6,904 nt of DNA, taken from contig DATJYF010000008.1 of the NCBI GenBank assembly GCA_035499715.1, positions 1 through 6,904 on the forward strand. The letters run 5' to 3'. Shown here one piece after another: positions 1-5,856 of the stretch; position 1 is the first letter of the stretch; each line of letters opens with the position of its first letter. The DNA is from DASRHD01 sp035499715. Its GTDB lineage: Bacteria; Verrucomicrobiota; Verrucomicrobiia; Opitutales; Opitutaceae. The notes under the pieces were generated by a model, which saw nothing but the letters and a program-made list of their open reading frames with translations, was not told the origin of the DNA and searched no databases. Position numbers and translations under genes: made by a program.

Positions 1-35
1 CCTTGAGTAACATCACACACCGCCAGAAACCTCAT
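1..35 (-). CDS. Start of an unidentified gene cut by the left edge
   Basis: An ATG at 35-33 overlaps the TGA stop of the preceding gene (34-32) as ATGA, the same arrangement used by the relaxase and its next gene. Only eleven complete codons are visible, reading M-R-F-L-A-V-C-D-V-T-Q, and the frame is open to the edge. A purine-rich AAGGAT lies about 14 bases upstream, further than ideal, so initiation would probably rely on coupling to the upstream gene. Nothing can be said about function. The call rests on the overlap pattern and operon context. Confidence 0.4.
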   Translation of the reverse strand, partial: MRFLAVCDVTQ

Positions 36-412
36 AGGTGTATGCGGGATCCTTGCATCCCTTGCTTAACGAGCTTGGTTTTGGCGATCTTGATGGATGG
101 GCGTTCGCGGTTTTCCGCAGCCTTATTTTTGATGTGCGCCTCGACCTTGGCCACGATCTCCGGGTTTTCATTTACCCATTGCTCCAGTTCGCGGTTGCGG
201 CGGACGACCATCTCGGCGTTCTCCCGCTGCATCTTCGCGCGCATCTGCCTTTGAACAAGCTCCTCTTTGCTCATCGCGTTGTAGTGCGCATAGAGAGCGG
301 GATTCTCCGCGATGAATTTGTCCAGCCGGGCTTGGAGTTCCGGGTTGGACCGGTGGGCGGCATCGGCGCGTTCTTGCGCTTTTCTTTTGGCGACTTCGTC
401 AGCGAGCGACAT
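32..412 (-). CDS. Small charged helical protein of unknown function
   Basis: 126 residues, not recognised. The ATG at 412 follows a strong AAGGAG (complement of 419-424) with a 6-base spacer, so the start is well supported. The protein is rich in Ala, Glu, Lys, Arg and Asn and looks largely alpha-helical, with no signal peptide or membrane segment. It holds what appears to be a degenerate internal repeat: residues 23-47 begin N-P-E-L and carry E-N-P about 13 residues on, while residues 73-94 begin N-R-E-L and carry E-N-P eight residues on. The N-terminus starts M-S-L, as in the next two upstream genes, and the C-terminus ends R-I-H-L, as does the relaxase. It starts 29 bases after the stop of the 88-residue gene and overlaps the edge gene by ATGA, so it is part of the relaxase operon. 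An accessory role in transfer or DNA binding is inference from position only. Confidence 0.8.
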   Translation of the reverse strand: MSLADEVAKRKAQERADAAHRSNPELQARLDKFIAENPALYAHYNAMSKEELVQRQMRAKMQRENAEMVVRRNRELEQWVNENPEIVAKVEAHIKNKAAENRERPSIKIAKTKLVKQGMQGSRIHL

Positions 413-441
413 GGCGGACTCCTTGTTTTGGCGACCGGGGT

Positions 442-708
442 TTAGAATTCAAAACTATCTTCATCGAAATTTCCCTCCTTATTGGGCTTTGCCGTCCCTC
501 TTTTGAGGCTCAAAACCGTGCGTTCAAATTCGACCTTGATGTCCCACGATGTTGCGGAGGCGAGCCACATCCGCGCCAGGTCCGGCACGGATGGGCTTTT
601 GCCGTAGGTTTCCTGGATGATGCGCTCCGCCTTCTCAAAATTTGCGGTCAGGTGCGCCGGCAGCGGCGTGCCGTCGATCTCGACTGAGGTCTTGGTTTCC
701 AGGCTCAT
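442..708 (-). CDS. Small protein of unknown function with uncertain N-terminus
   Basis: 88 residues from the ATG at 708, or 94 from an in-frame GTG at 726; not recognised. I chose the ATG because the resulting M-S-L N-terminus matches both neighbours and its first nine bases (ATGAGCCTG) equal those of the 123-residue gene. Neither start has a convincing Shine-Dalgarno sequence, unlike the other operon genes. Residues 20-55 look helical (A-H-L-T-A-N-F-E-K-A-E-R), there is a W-D-I-K-V-E-F segment near 55-61, and the last ten residues are acidic and aromatic. The reading frame stays open upstream for 41 codons before the GTG, to a TAA at 852-850. That stretch has a coding-like, Lys/Arg/Ser-rich composition and overlaps the end of the preceding gene, so the true protein may be longer. 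It lies between the 123- and 126-residue genes of the relaxase operon. Confidence 0.68.
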   Translation of the reverse strand: MSLETKTSVEIDGTPLPAHLTANFEKAERIIQETYGKSPSVPDLARMWLASATSWDIKVEFERTVLSLKRGTAKPNKEGNFDEDSFEF

Positions 709-781
709 TTTGCCAAAATCTACCACAAACCGGACCGGCGTGTCTTGGATAATCCGGCCTTTCTTTGAGTACGATTTGCGT

Positions 782-1153
782 TTACCCGATGGCCCCTTCG
801 CTCGAACAAACCTCGATTTCGAGGACGAAAGCCTCTCGGCCTGTGGCTCTTAGGTATTCCTTAGGAGCGGCGCGCAGGCTCGCGAGGCGCTGTTGGGCGA
901 TGTCTTGAAGCAGGCCGTGCAGGTTCACGCCCCGGACAACGGCCTCGTAGCCCACAAAGGTGAGCCGGAGCGTTTCGGGTTCGCTCTCGCTTTCGAGATA
1001 GCAACCCACCAAGTGATGCCACGGCAGCACCCACCATTTGCCGCTGGAAGCTTCCAACTGCAAGGTGGAGGCTTGCACTTTAATCGTGTGGCAGGACTCG
1101 GGCAGCAGTCCCTGCTCGATGCGTTTCTGTCTGATTTGTTCTTTCAGGCTCAT
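782..1153 (-). CDS. Small protein of unknown function, coupled to the relaxase
   Basis: 123 residues, not recognised. The ATG at 1153-1151 overlaps the relaxase stop as ATGA, with GAGGA (complement of 1161-1165) seven bases upstream, so this start is preferred over in-frame starts further upstream inside the relaxase gene. A charged helical N-terminus (M-S-L-K-E-Q-I-R-Q-K-R) is followed by alternating hydrophobic segments suggesting a small alpha/beta fold: K-W-W-V-L-P-W around 39-45, L-R-L-T-F-V around 62-67, G-V-N-L-H-G-L-L near 75-82 and F-V-L-E-I-E-V at 109-115. There is no signal peptide or membrane helix. The immediate overlap implies production in proportion to the relaxase, so a role in transfer is likely but inferred. 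The TAA stop (784-782) is followed by an open frame in the +1 phase that leads into the 88-residue gene. Confidence 0.8.
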   Translation of the reverse strand: MSLKEQIRQKRIEQGLLPESCHTIKVQASTLQLEASSGKWWVLPWHHLVGCYLESESEPETLRLTFVGYEAVVRGVNLHGLLQDIAQQRLASLRAAPKEYLRATGREAFVLEIEVCSSEGAIG

Positions 1154-3987
1154 AGATGAATCCTCATGGAGGTTTGCTGGGTTTGCTTTATCTGCTGAAC
1201 TTGCTGGATAAATTTCCGGCTCCGCTCGGCTGGCGTCAGTTGAGGCGGCGTTTGCCGAAGATCCTCGGTCAAGGCTTCGCGCCGCCGGCGCTGGATGATG
1301 TTCCACGCCTGGCGGGTCCATTCCGGCAACTGCCGACGGCGCGATGTTTGCGCCGGCCCGCCGGCATCAGGTTTCAATTCCAAAGCCAGCTTGCGCTCGC
1401 CGGTGCGCTCGATGTCGGCGCGCAACTGGGCTTTGTCCGAAGTGAACACAACCGCCCGTTTCCTCCCCCGTGAAATCGCCACATACCACTGATTGCGGTT
1501 GGTCGCCGCTGGATTCGCGGCATCGGCCAGAAGCACCGTATCCACGGTTTTGCCCTGCGAGGCGTAGGACGTGACCGCATAGCCCCGATTGAACAGCCGT
1601 TGCGTTGGCCCAAGGGTTTTGCGCGCTCCGCTTTCGTCCTCGACTACCAGCGCACCGTTTTTGCGCACGTTGCGCACGGTGACGAGTTCGCCGTTGTTGA
1701 GCGGTGCGCCCTCAGCGGACTTGCCATTGAACTTGAGTTGTAGCCGGTCGCCGGGCACGACTTCGATCTTTGACGGCGCGGTCACCGTGATCCGATCCGT
1801 GTAGCGATAGCTGAGCGTGGAACGCCGGCCGTTCTTCACAAGAATCACGCCGCGCTCGCTGGCGCCCTGCACCTCGCAAAAATCGCCTTTGGTGAAACGT
1901 CCGTAGTTTTTCAGGAAAAAAGCGCGCTGGCCGGCCTGATAGAACTTTGCCTCGCGCTTCTGCGCTCCGGTGCCGTCCACGGCCTGGTACGCTTCCATCG
2001 TCCGGCCTGAGCCGAGCTTCCCCGCCGCTTTCAATTGTTCGCGAATCGCCTCGTTGACCGCCCGCACCTCATTCCAGGTTTGCGCCACAACGAGCGGCGT
2101 TTCGTTGCGCTGCACGGCCGCCACGTATTCTTTGGCGAGCTCGTTGCGCCGATCGCGCTCGTTTAGTTCCCGGACGCAGCCCAGGTGGTCGAGCCGGTCG
2201 AACGATTCGAGGGCGTGGCCGGACGCCGCCGCCTTGACCGCCGCGCGATATTGGCGGATGGCCTGGCGCTCCGACTGCGATTTGCCGAGACCGGGATTTT
2301 GCCGGCGAATCTCTCGGATCTCGGCCGCTTTAATCCGGCCAAAGCGCTCAATGGCGCGCAGGGCATCCGATGCCACCACGGCTCCGTGCTGTCGCGTATC
2401 GCCCGAAAGAATCAGCCGGCCACGCTGCGCTTGGACAAGCCGTATCAATTCGCGCAACTGCTGGCCGCCGATCTGCCCCGCTTCGTCCACCATCACGACC
2501 GCCTGAGCCGGAAGCTGCTTAGTCGTGAGTATCTGGGCCACGGTCTGCGCGGGCAGGCCGCTTTTTTGCAAATCGGCCACCTGCTGGCGCTGCGGAGCAA
2601 GAACAATGACCGGATGGCCGGCGGCGACCAGGCCGCGCTCGACTTCTTTCAAGGCAAAGCTCTTGCCTGTGCCTGCCCCGCCGCGAAAGAGCGTGATGAA
2701 ATCCTCGCTCCCTAGAATCTGTTTCACGGCGACCCGTTGCTCCGCCGAAAGGGCGGGCGAACCCGTGTAATCCGGATTGAACGGCGCGTAATAGCGGCGG
2801 CCGTCCCGCGCAGCCATGACGATTTCCATTTCGCAGCCCAAAACCTCGCGCGAGGTCAGGGTGCCGTTTTCGCGGAGGTAATTTTTGGCTTCGATGGCCT
2901 CGCGCAGCGCCGCCAGATCAAAGGTCTGCCCCCGGCCATGCGCCAGGGCGGCAGAAAGAAGTTCGTGCTCGGAAACGACCGAGCGGCGTTCAAAGAGGTG
3001 TTCATCGGCCCACGCCACGATTGCCGCCACATCCGCCGGCTTTGGCCCTTGCGGCTGGAGGTGGCGCAGCGCATCGAGGGCCGACCGCTCCGCTGGCGTC
3101 ATCTGTTTCGTCCACGACGGCCGCAATCGATCTGCTGTCGAATCCTTGATCTTCCGTTTGCGCGCATCGTGCGCCACCTGCTTGCGCAGCTCCTTCACAT
3201 TTCCCCGTAAACCCTCCTTTTCGATGCGTTTTTTGGTCCCTTCGTCGATCTGTCGGTGCCGCTTGGAAAAGCGTTCGATCAGGCTCGCGGGGATCGACTT
3301 GATTTCAAAGTCGCGGGCATTGGCTTCGAGTTCGTAACCCAGCATTCGCAGGCCCTGGCAGAGTTCGTGATAGTAGGCGTTCTCGGCCAGTTTTTGCGCC
3401 CGGTACATGCCGGAGGCTTCCAGCGCCTTCCAGCGGTTCTCCGCCGGATCAAAGGTCGCGTTCATCACCACGCAATGGGTATGCAGGTGCGGATCGAGTT
3501 CCCGGCTGGTGTCGTGCTGGAACGAGGCCCCGACCAGGTTGCCCGTCACCCGGTCACCGTTCTGGCCGGACTTTCGCACCCGGGCGGCGGCATATTTTTC
3601 CAGTTCGAGCATGGCCATCCGCACCGCGCGGTTGTGCAGCTCGATAATGCGGACATCCTGGTACAATCCGACGATGGACACGCTCTTCGGCGGACTGAAG
3701 GTAAAGTCGTAAAAAATCCGCCGGTTTGGCGCGACCTTGCCATCTTCCACCCGCGTTGAATTTTTCCGCGCTGTCAGCCATTCGCCCGTCGTCGGATTCA
3801 ACCCTTCGCACAGGGCCAGAAACTCCTTTTCTCCCACCTCACCTCTGAGACCCAGTTTCTCAGCCGCCTCACCAAACCACTCCCCCGCAATCTTCTGACC
3901 TTCCGCGTAGTAATCCCCCACGCAAAGATGCTCACGAAAGTATTCCTTCGCGTTTTTCAAACTCAACTGTGTCTTTGGACTCAGCAT
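1150..3987 (-). CDS. mobF: MOBF-class (TrwC/TraI-type) conjugative relaxase-helicase
   Basis: 945 residues. The family nicks one strand at the origin of transfer through a tyrosine, stays covalently bound to the 5' end, and unwinds DNA 5'-3' during conjugation. The start at 3987 is supported by GGAG eight bases upstream and by an N-terminus (M-L-S) like TrwC; a longer frame to 4170 adds unrelated residues. Relaxase domain, about 1-300: candidate catalytic tyrosines Y16, Y26 and Y27, a G-E-W-x-G-x-A-A-E-x-L-G-L segment at 35-47 typical of the family, and the metal-binding three-histidine motif P-H-L-H-T-H (H167, H169, H171). Helicase domain, about 405-855: Walker A G-G-A-G-T-G-K-S at 436-443, Walker B V-D-E-A at 500-503, motif III G-D-T-R-Q at 529-533, a late S-Y-A-S-Q-G-K-T motif near 807-814 and arginine-finger motif A-I-S-R-G at 837-841. 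The last 75 residues are basic and Gln-rich, a possible secretion signal or coiled coil. Length is close to TrwC (about 966 residues). All key residues are present, so it looks functional. Confidence 0.96.
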   Translation of the reverse strand: MLSPKTQLSLKNAKEYFREHLCVGDYYAEGQKIAGEWFGEAAEKLGLRGEVGEKEFLALCEGLNPTTGEWLTARKNSTRVEDGKVAPNRRIFYDFTFSPPKSVSIVGLYQDVRIIELHNRAVRMAMLELEKYAAARVRKSGQNGDRVTGNLVGASFQHDTSRELDPHLHTHCVVMNATFDPAENRWKALEASGMYRAQKLAENAYYHELCQGLRMLGYELEANARDFEIKSIPASLIERFSKRHRQIDEGTKKRIEKEGLRGNVKELRKQVAHDARKRKIKDSTADRLRPSWTKQMTPAERSALDALRHLQPQGPKPADVAAIVAWADEHLFERRSVVSEHELLSAALAHGRGQTFDLAALREAIEAKNYLRENGTLTSREVLGCEMEIVMAARDGRRYYAPFNPDYTGSPALSAEQRVAVKQILGSEDFITLFRGGAGTGKSFALKEVERGLVAAGHPVIVLAPQRQQVADLQKSGLPAQTVAQILTTKQLPAQAVVMVDEAGQIGGQQLRELIRLVQAQRGRLILSGDTRQHGAVVASDALRAIERFGRIKAAEIREIRRQNPGLGKSQSERQAIRQYRAAVKAAASGHALESFDRLDHLGCVRELNERDRRNELAKEYVAAVQRNETPLVVAQTWNEVRAVNEAIREQLKAAGKLGSGRTMEAYQAVDGTGAQKREAKFYQAGQRAFFLKNYGRFTKGDFCEVQGASERGVILVKNGRRSTLSYRYTDRITVTAPSKIEVVPGDRLQLKFNGKSAEGAPLNNGELVTVRNVRKNGALVVEDESGARKTLGPTQRLFNRGYAVTSYASQGKTVDTVLLADAANPAATNRNQWYVAISRGRKRAVVFTSDKAQLRADIERTGERKLALELKPDAGGPAQTSRRRQLPEWTRQAWNIIQRRRREALTEDLRQTPPQLTPAERSRKFIQQVQQIKQTQQTSMRIHL

Positions 3988-3995
3988 AAAAAAAT

Positions 3996-3999
3996 CTCC
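3996..3999 (-). promoter_or_regulatory. Ribosome binding site of the relaxase gene
   Basis: GGAG on the minus strand, separated from the ATG at 3987 by eight bases that end in a run of seven T. It decides the relaxase start, because the longer in-frame alternative has no comparable site and gives an N-terminus unlike MOBF proteins. Confidence 0.7.
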
Positions 4000-4020
4000 G
4001 ACTTCGCGAATAGAAGTTAC

Positions 4021-4040
4021 AAAAACACACCTGTGTTTTT
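4021..4040. repeat. 20-bp palindrome with perfect 9-bp arms
   Basis: Arms AAAAACACA (4021-4029) and TGTGTTTTT (4032-4040) flank a 2-base centre CC. It lies 33 bases upstream of the relaxase ATG. The 2-base centre favours a protein-bound DNA palindrome (an operator, or the nic-proximal repeat of an oriT) over an RNA hairpin, since a 2-nt loop cannot close. The F plasmid oriT has a similar A/T-rich repeat with a 2-base centre next to nic, from general knowledge. Confidence 0.85.
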
Positions 4041-4060
4041 CGTGAGCAGGACGCAGTTCT

Positions 4061-4081
4061 CCTTGGCCCGTTCGGGCAAGG
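4061..4081. repeat. GC-rich stem-loop upstream of the relaxase
   Basis: Arms CCTTGGCCCG (4061-4070) and CGGGCAAGG (4073-4081) pair as nine base pairs with one bulged G, around a TT centre. In the relaxase leader transcript this would form a stem closed by a four-base loop about 75 bases before the start codon. There is no T-run after it on the minus strand, so it is not a typical terminator. It may be part of an oriT, an operator or a leader structure. Confidence 0.7.
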
Positions 4082-4201
4082 TTTGGATTGCGCAAGTGGT
4101 GCAGACCGGGGCCGAATTTAAGCGCGGCTGACCCACATCGGCAGGGCGACCAGCGCCGACCAAGGAACACCGGCGAACCACTCGGGTTTTACAACCGACA
4201 G

Positions 4202-4246
4202 CCACGACAGCCGGCCGCGCTGCGCTGGACCGGCCGGCCCTCGTGG
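4202..4246. repeat. Long 13-bp hairpin in the relaxase upstream region
   Basis: Outer arms CCACGA (4202-4207) and TCGTGG (4241-4246) and inner arms GCCGGCC (4210-4216) and GGCCGGC (4232-4238) are separated by a symmetric 2-base mismatch on each side, with a 15-base loop. That gives 13 base pairs, mostly GC. An 8-base direct repeat CGACAGCC (4196-4203 and 4205-4212) overlaps its left arm. Neither side is followed by a T-run, so an intrinsic terminator is unlikely. Such structures occur in oriT regions and as binding sites for accessory proteins; the role here is unknown. Confidence 0.75.
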
Positions 4247-4394
4247 ATGGGCGGAAAAAGGCAGCACTGACGCGGAAGCTCGGGGCCGCTCCTTCGCTCC
4301 GCCCGCCTTCCGCCGGCGTCCACCTGTCCGCCACGCTCCCGGCGGGGCTTTGCTCCGTCGCGTCCCGAGCCTCCGCGCGGGCTGGATTTGAGCG

Positions 4395-4440
4395 CACTTG
4401 CGCATCGGCGGACCGCGCCGCCGAAATGCGGACACTTGCG
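4395..4440. repeat. Hairpin flanked by direct repeats
   Basis: A stem CGCAT plus CGGCGG (4401-4411) pairs with CCGCCG (4418-4423) and ATGCG (4426-4430), with a 6-base loop and a 2-base AA bulge, giving eleven base pairs. The octamer CACTTGCG occurs as a direct repeat at 4395-4402 and 4433-4440, bracketing the hairpin, and a GTGCAC palindrome follows at 4440-4445. A hairpin framed by short direct repeats could be a protein-binding array. The function is unknown. Confidence 0.6.
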
Positions 4441-4466
4441 TGCACGCTCAGCTTTCCGCGTAGCAC

Positions 4467-4482
4467 TTTTACGTTCGTAAAA
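4467..4482. repeat. A/T-rich 16-bp palindrome, candidate operator
   Basis: Arms TTTTACG (4467-4473) and CGTAAAA (4476-4482) flank a 2-base TT centre. Like the 4021-4040 site it has a 2-base centre and A/T-rich outer arms, but the sequence differs, so the two need not bind the same protein. It stands out in a strongly GC-rich background. Binding by the helix-turn-helix protein encoded upstream is conceivable but not shown. Confidence 0.6.
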
Positions 4483-4773
4483 ACGAGGGTTTGCCCGTCA
4501 ACCTGCCGGTCCATGACGGCCAGCATTGGCCGGTCTGGCTGGGTCAGCTTTAGCGCGCCCGGAGGCGGGATTTTTTGGGCTTCGCGCAAGGTCTTGCTCG
4601 TGCCTGCGCTCCACCTTGCGCTTCGCCTTTGGGCTGCCGTTATAGGGCGCGCTGGGAAGGACTGGTTGATGGAATAAGGTCGCATGGTTGTCGGCGGCAG
4701 AGTTTTTGGGCGGGCTTCCGCGTTGCTCGCCTGTCCGGCAAGCGCGGGCCAAAGGAGGGCAATGCCGGCGGCG

Positions 4774-5523
4774 TCAGGTTTGCCGGCGCGGACGACCGGG
4801 ACGGGTATCGCGGGCGATGCCGTGGCGTGCGCAAAAGCGCCGGACGAGCTTGCCCGAAATACGGATTCTTTTCGTGGCCAGGTGCGCCACCAGTTCGCTG
4901 GTCCGGTAATTGCGTTTCGGATGATTGAGCAGGTAGAGGAGCACGTGGACTTTCCAGCGGTGCATGTGTCCGTAGGCTGCGCGGCCGAGTTTTTCCCGAG
5001 CGCGAAAGAAGCGTTCGATGCGCACCAACTGGCGCAAGAGTCCGCGATTGTTCCGGCCCAGGGCTTCCGCCAGAAATGCCGCACTGGCGCGGATCAGGGC
5101 CGGACTCGCTGGCGTGCCTTTCATGCTTCGCCAGGCCAGCATGAGCTGGAACGTCGCGGGATGGAGCGAGCCGGACTGGTAGCGCCTTATCCATGCTTCC
5201 ACTTCCGGGCGGCTCAAGCCGCCGTAGGGCCGGGGCGACGATCCGGCCCACTCGCCGCGCAGGCGCTTGCTTTCCAGATCGCGGGCATGGGTCTCGCCGG
5301 CCACGTGCGCCAGGGCGAGGTGGTCGGCTTTGCCGGGCTTCGCGAGGAGGTCGGCGAATTGGGCGCGGGTTTCGCCCGAGCGGGCGAACTCGTCCCAGAG
5401 CCAGGCGCGCAGTTTGGGTGACTGGCGGCAGAGGCGGGTGAACAGCGCCACCGCCGCGTCGTCGGGGTTTTCTGCCAGCAGTTCGAGGACGAGGCGGTTA
5501 AAGCGGTCTTTGTTGGTGCTCAT
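4774..5523 (-). CDS. Protein of unknown function with winged-helix-like C-terminus
   Basis: 249 residues from the ATG at 5523 (259 from a TTG at 5553); not recognised. No strong Shine-Dalgarno precedes either start; the ATG is chosen as the canonical codon and because M-S-T-N-K-D-R-F begins the helical N-terminus. The protein is basic and appears mostly helical, with no signal peptide or membrane segment. Residues 100-175 hold helices rich in Arg and Ala. Residues 187-236 (W-K-V-H-V-L-L-Y-L-L-N-H-P, then Y-R-T-S-E-L-V-A-H-L-A, then K-L-V-R-R-F-C-A-R-H-G-I) have the spacing of a winged-helix or helix-turn-helix domain, and the last ten residues are basic. Its stop lies within a GCCGGC...GCCGGC repeat (4764-4787). 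It follows the 80-residue DNA-binding gene by 45 bases, so the two are probably co-transcribed. A DNA-binding, regulatory or plasmid-maintenance role is inference. Confidence 0.82.
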   Translation of the reverse strand: MSTNKDRFNRLVLELLAENPDDAAVALFTRLCRQSPKLRAWLWDEFARSGETRAQFADLLAKPGKADHLALAHVAGETHARDLESKRLRGEWAGSSPRPYGGLSRPEVEAWIRRYQSGSLHPATFQLMLAWRSMKGTPASPALIRASAAFLAEALGRNNRGLLRQLVRIERFFRAREKLGRAAYGHMHRWKVHVLLYLLNHPKRNYRTSELVAHLATKRIRISGKLVRRFCARHGIARDTRPGRPRRQT

Positions 5524-5568
5524 GGCTGCGACGGAATGCGAGTTGGGAGGCAAGGGTTCGCGCGTGCG

Positions 5569-5811
5569 TCAGACCGAGAGCGGCTGGCCGCTGTTGACGA
5601 AGGCGTGGACTTGGCGTTTTGGGAGGCGCTTGTGGCGCAGGCCGGGCAGCGGCTTGAATACTCGCCGCGCAATCAGCCGGTAGACCGTGGGCAGCGAGAC
5701 GCCGAGCACGTGGGCTGTTTCGGTGACCGAGTAGGTCAGTGTTTCGAGGGGCGGCGGAGCCGGCTGGACGACTGCGGCCGCAGGGAAAGGTGAGGTGGTT
5801 TCCGAGTTCAT
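5569..5811 (-). CDS. Excisionase-type (MerR-like) helix-turn-helix DNA-binding protein
   Basis: 80 residues. After a disordered Pro/Ala-rich leader (1-24), residues 26-73 form the compact winged helix-turn-helix of the excisionase/HTH_17 family: Y-S-V-T-E-T-A-H-V-L-G-V-S at 27-39, the recognition helix P-T-V-Y-R-L-I-A-R-R at 41-50, and a basic wing ending R-L-P-K-R-Q-V at 62-68. Proteins of this type direct recombination of integrated elements or act as small transcriptional regulators. The ATG at 5811 has only a weak purine-rich upstream sequence. It is the first gene of the leftward cluster, and a nested inverted repeat lies 46 bases upstream of its start, a natural candidate binding site. 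No integrase gene is visible, so excisionase function is not established; a regulator of the downstream conjugation genes is equally likely. Confidence 0.85.
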   Translation of the reverse strand: MNSETTSPFPAAAVVQPAPPPLETLTYSVTETAHVLGVSLPTVYRLIARRVFKPLPGLRHKRLPKRQVHAFVNSGQPLSV

Positions 5812-5856
5812 GCGCCCACTTTGTCACGCCTCAGCCAATCAGAATAGGCCCTTTCC

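Larger units (their letters stand above)
4001..4081. other. Candidate origin of transfer (oriT) core
   Basis: This 81-base block next to the relaxase start holds a 9-bp-arm palindrome (4021-4040), a second stem-loop (4061-4081) and a short inverted repeat (arms ACTTC 4001-4005 and GAAGT 4013-4017). MOBF relaxases recognise an inverted repeat followed by a short single-stranded nic segment. On the minus strand the palindrome is followed by GTAACTTCTATTCG, which from memory of R388 oriT resembles GTATTGTCT/ATAGCC in spacing and in the TCTAT around the nick. On the plus strand it is followed by CGTGAGCAGG, loosely like the GCGTGGGGTGT of F. No function has been shown and the two orientations compete, so this is a hypothesis. 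Confidence 0.33.
3988..4773 (-). other. Gene-poor, hairpin-rich relaxase leader and intergenic region
   Basis: A 786-base stretch with no convincing gene between the 249-residue gene and the relaxase start. Open frames cross it on both strands, but they lack Shine-Dalgarno sequences and have the Ala/Arg/Pro/Ser composition of non-coding GC-rich DNA. One minus-strand segment, about 4445-4560, reads more like protein (for example M-L-A-V-M-D-R-Q-V-D-G-Q-T-L-V-F) and could be a gene remnant. The stretch contains at least five distinct inverted repeats, listed separately, concentrated at 4001-4081, 4202-4246 and 4401-4482. Its position just upstream of a MOBF relaxase and its structure fit an origin-of-transfer and operator region; this is inference. 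Confidence 0.6.

Noticed and set aside
1970..3337. Several long plus-strand open frames opposite the relaxase gene
   Set aside because: They are antisense to a gene with intact relaxase and helicase motifs and have the Arg/Ser/Cys-rich composition typical of GC-rich shadow frames.
3988..4170. A longer relaxase start at 4170
   Set aside because: The extra residues do not resemble a MOBF N-terminus and would translate through the palindromes; the start at 3987 has a Shine-Dalgarno sequence and gives the expected N-terminal M-L-S with tyrosines at the right distance.
4558..4577. Short GC stem followed by six T on the plus strand, resembling a terminator
   Set aside because: The stem is only four base pairs, and no plus-strand gene ends upstream of it.
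4764..4787. GCCGGC repeat pair around the stop of the 249-residue gene as a terminator
   Set aside because: Each copy is itself a palindrome common in GC-rich DNA, and no T-run follows on the minus strand.
4017..5084. A 355-codon minus-strand open frame crossing the intergenic gap and the 249-residue gene
   Set aside because: Its right part is the shadow of the 249-residue gene in another frame. Composition is Ala/Arg/Ser/Pro-rich, as expected for non-coding GC-rich DNA, and there is no ribosome site. Only a short middle segment looks protein-like, which is noted under the intergenic region.
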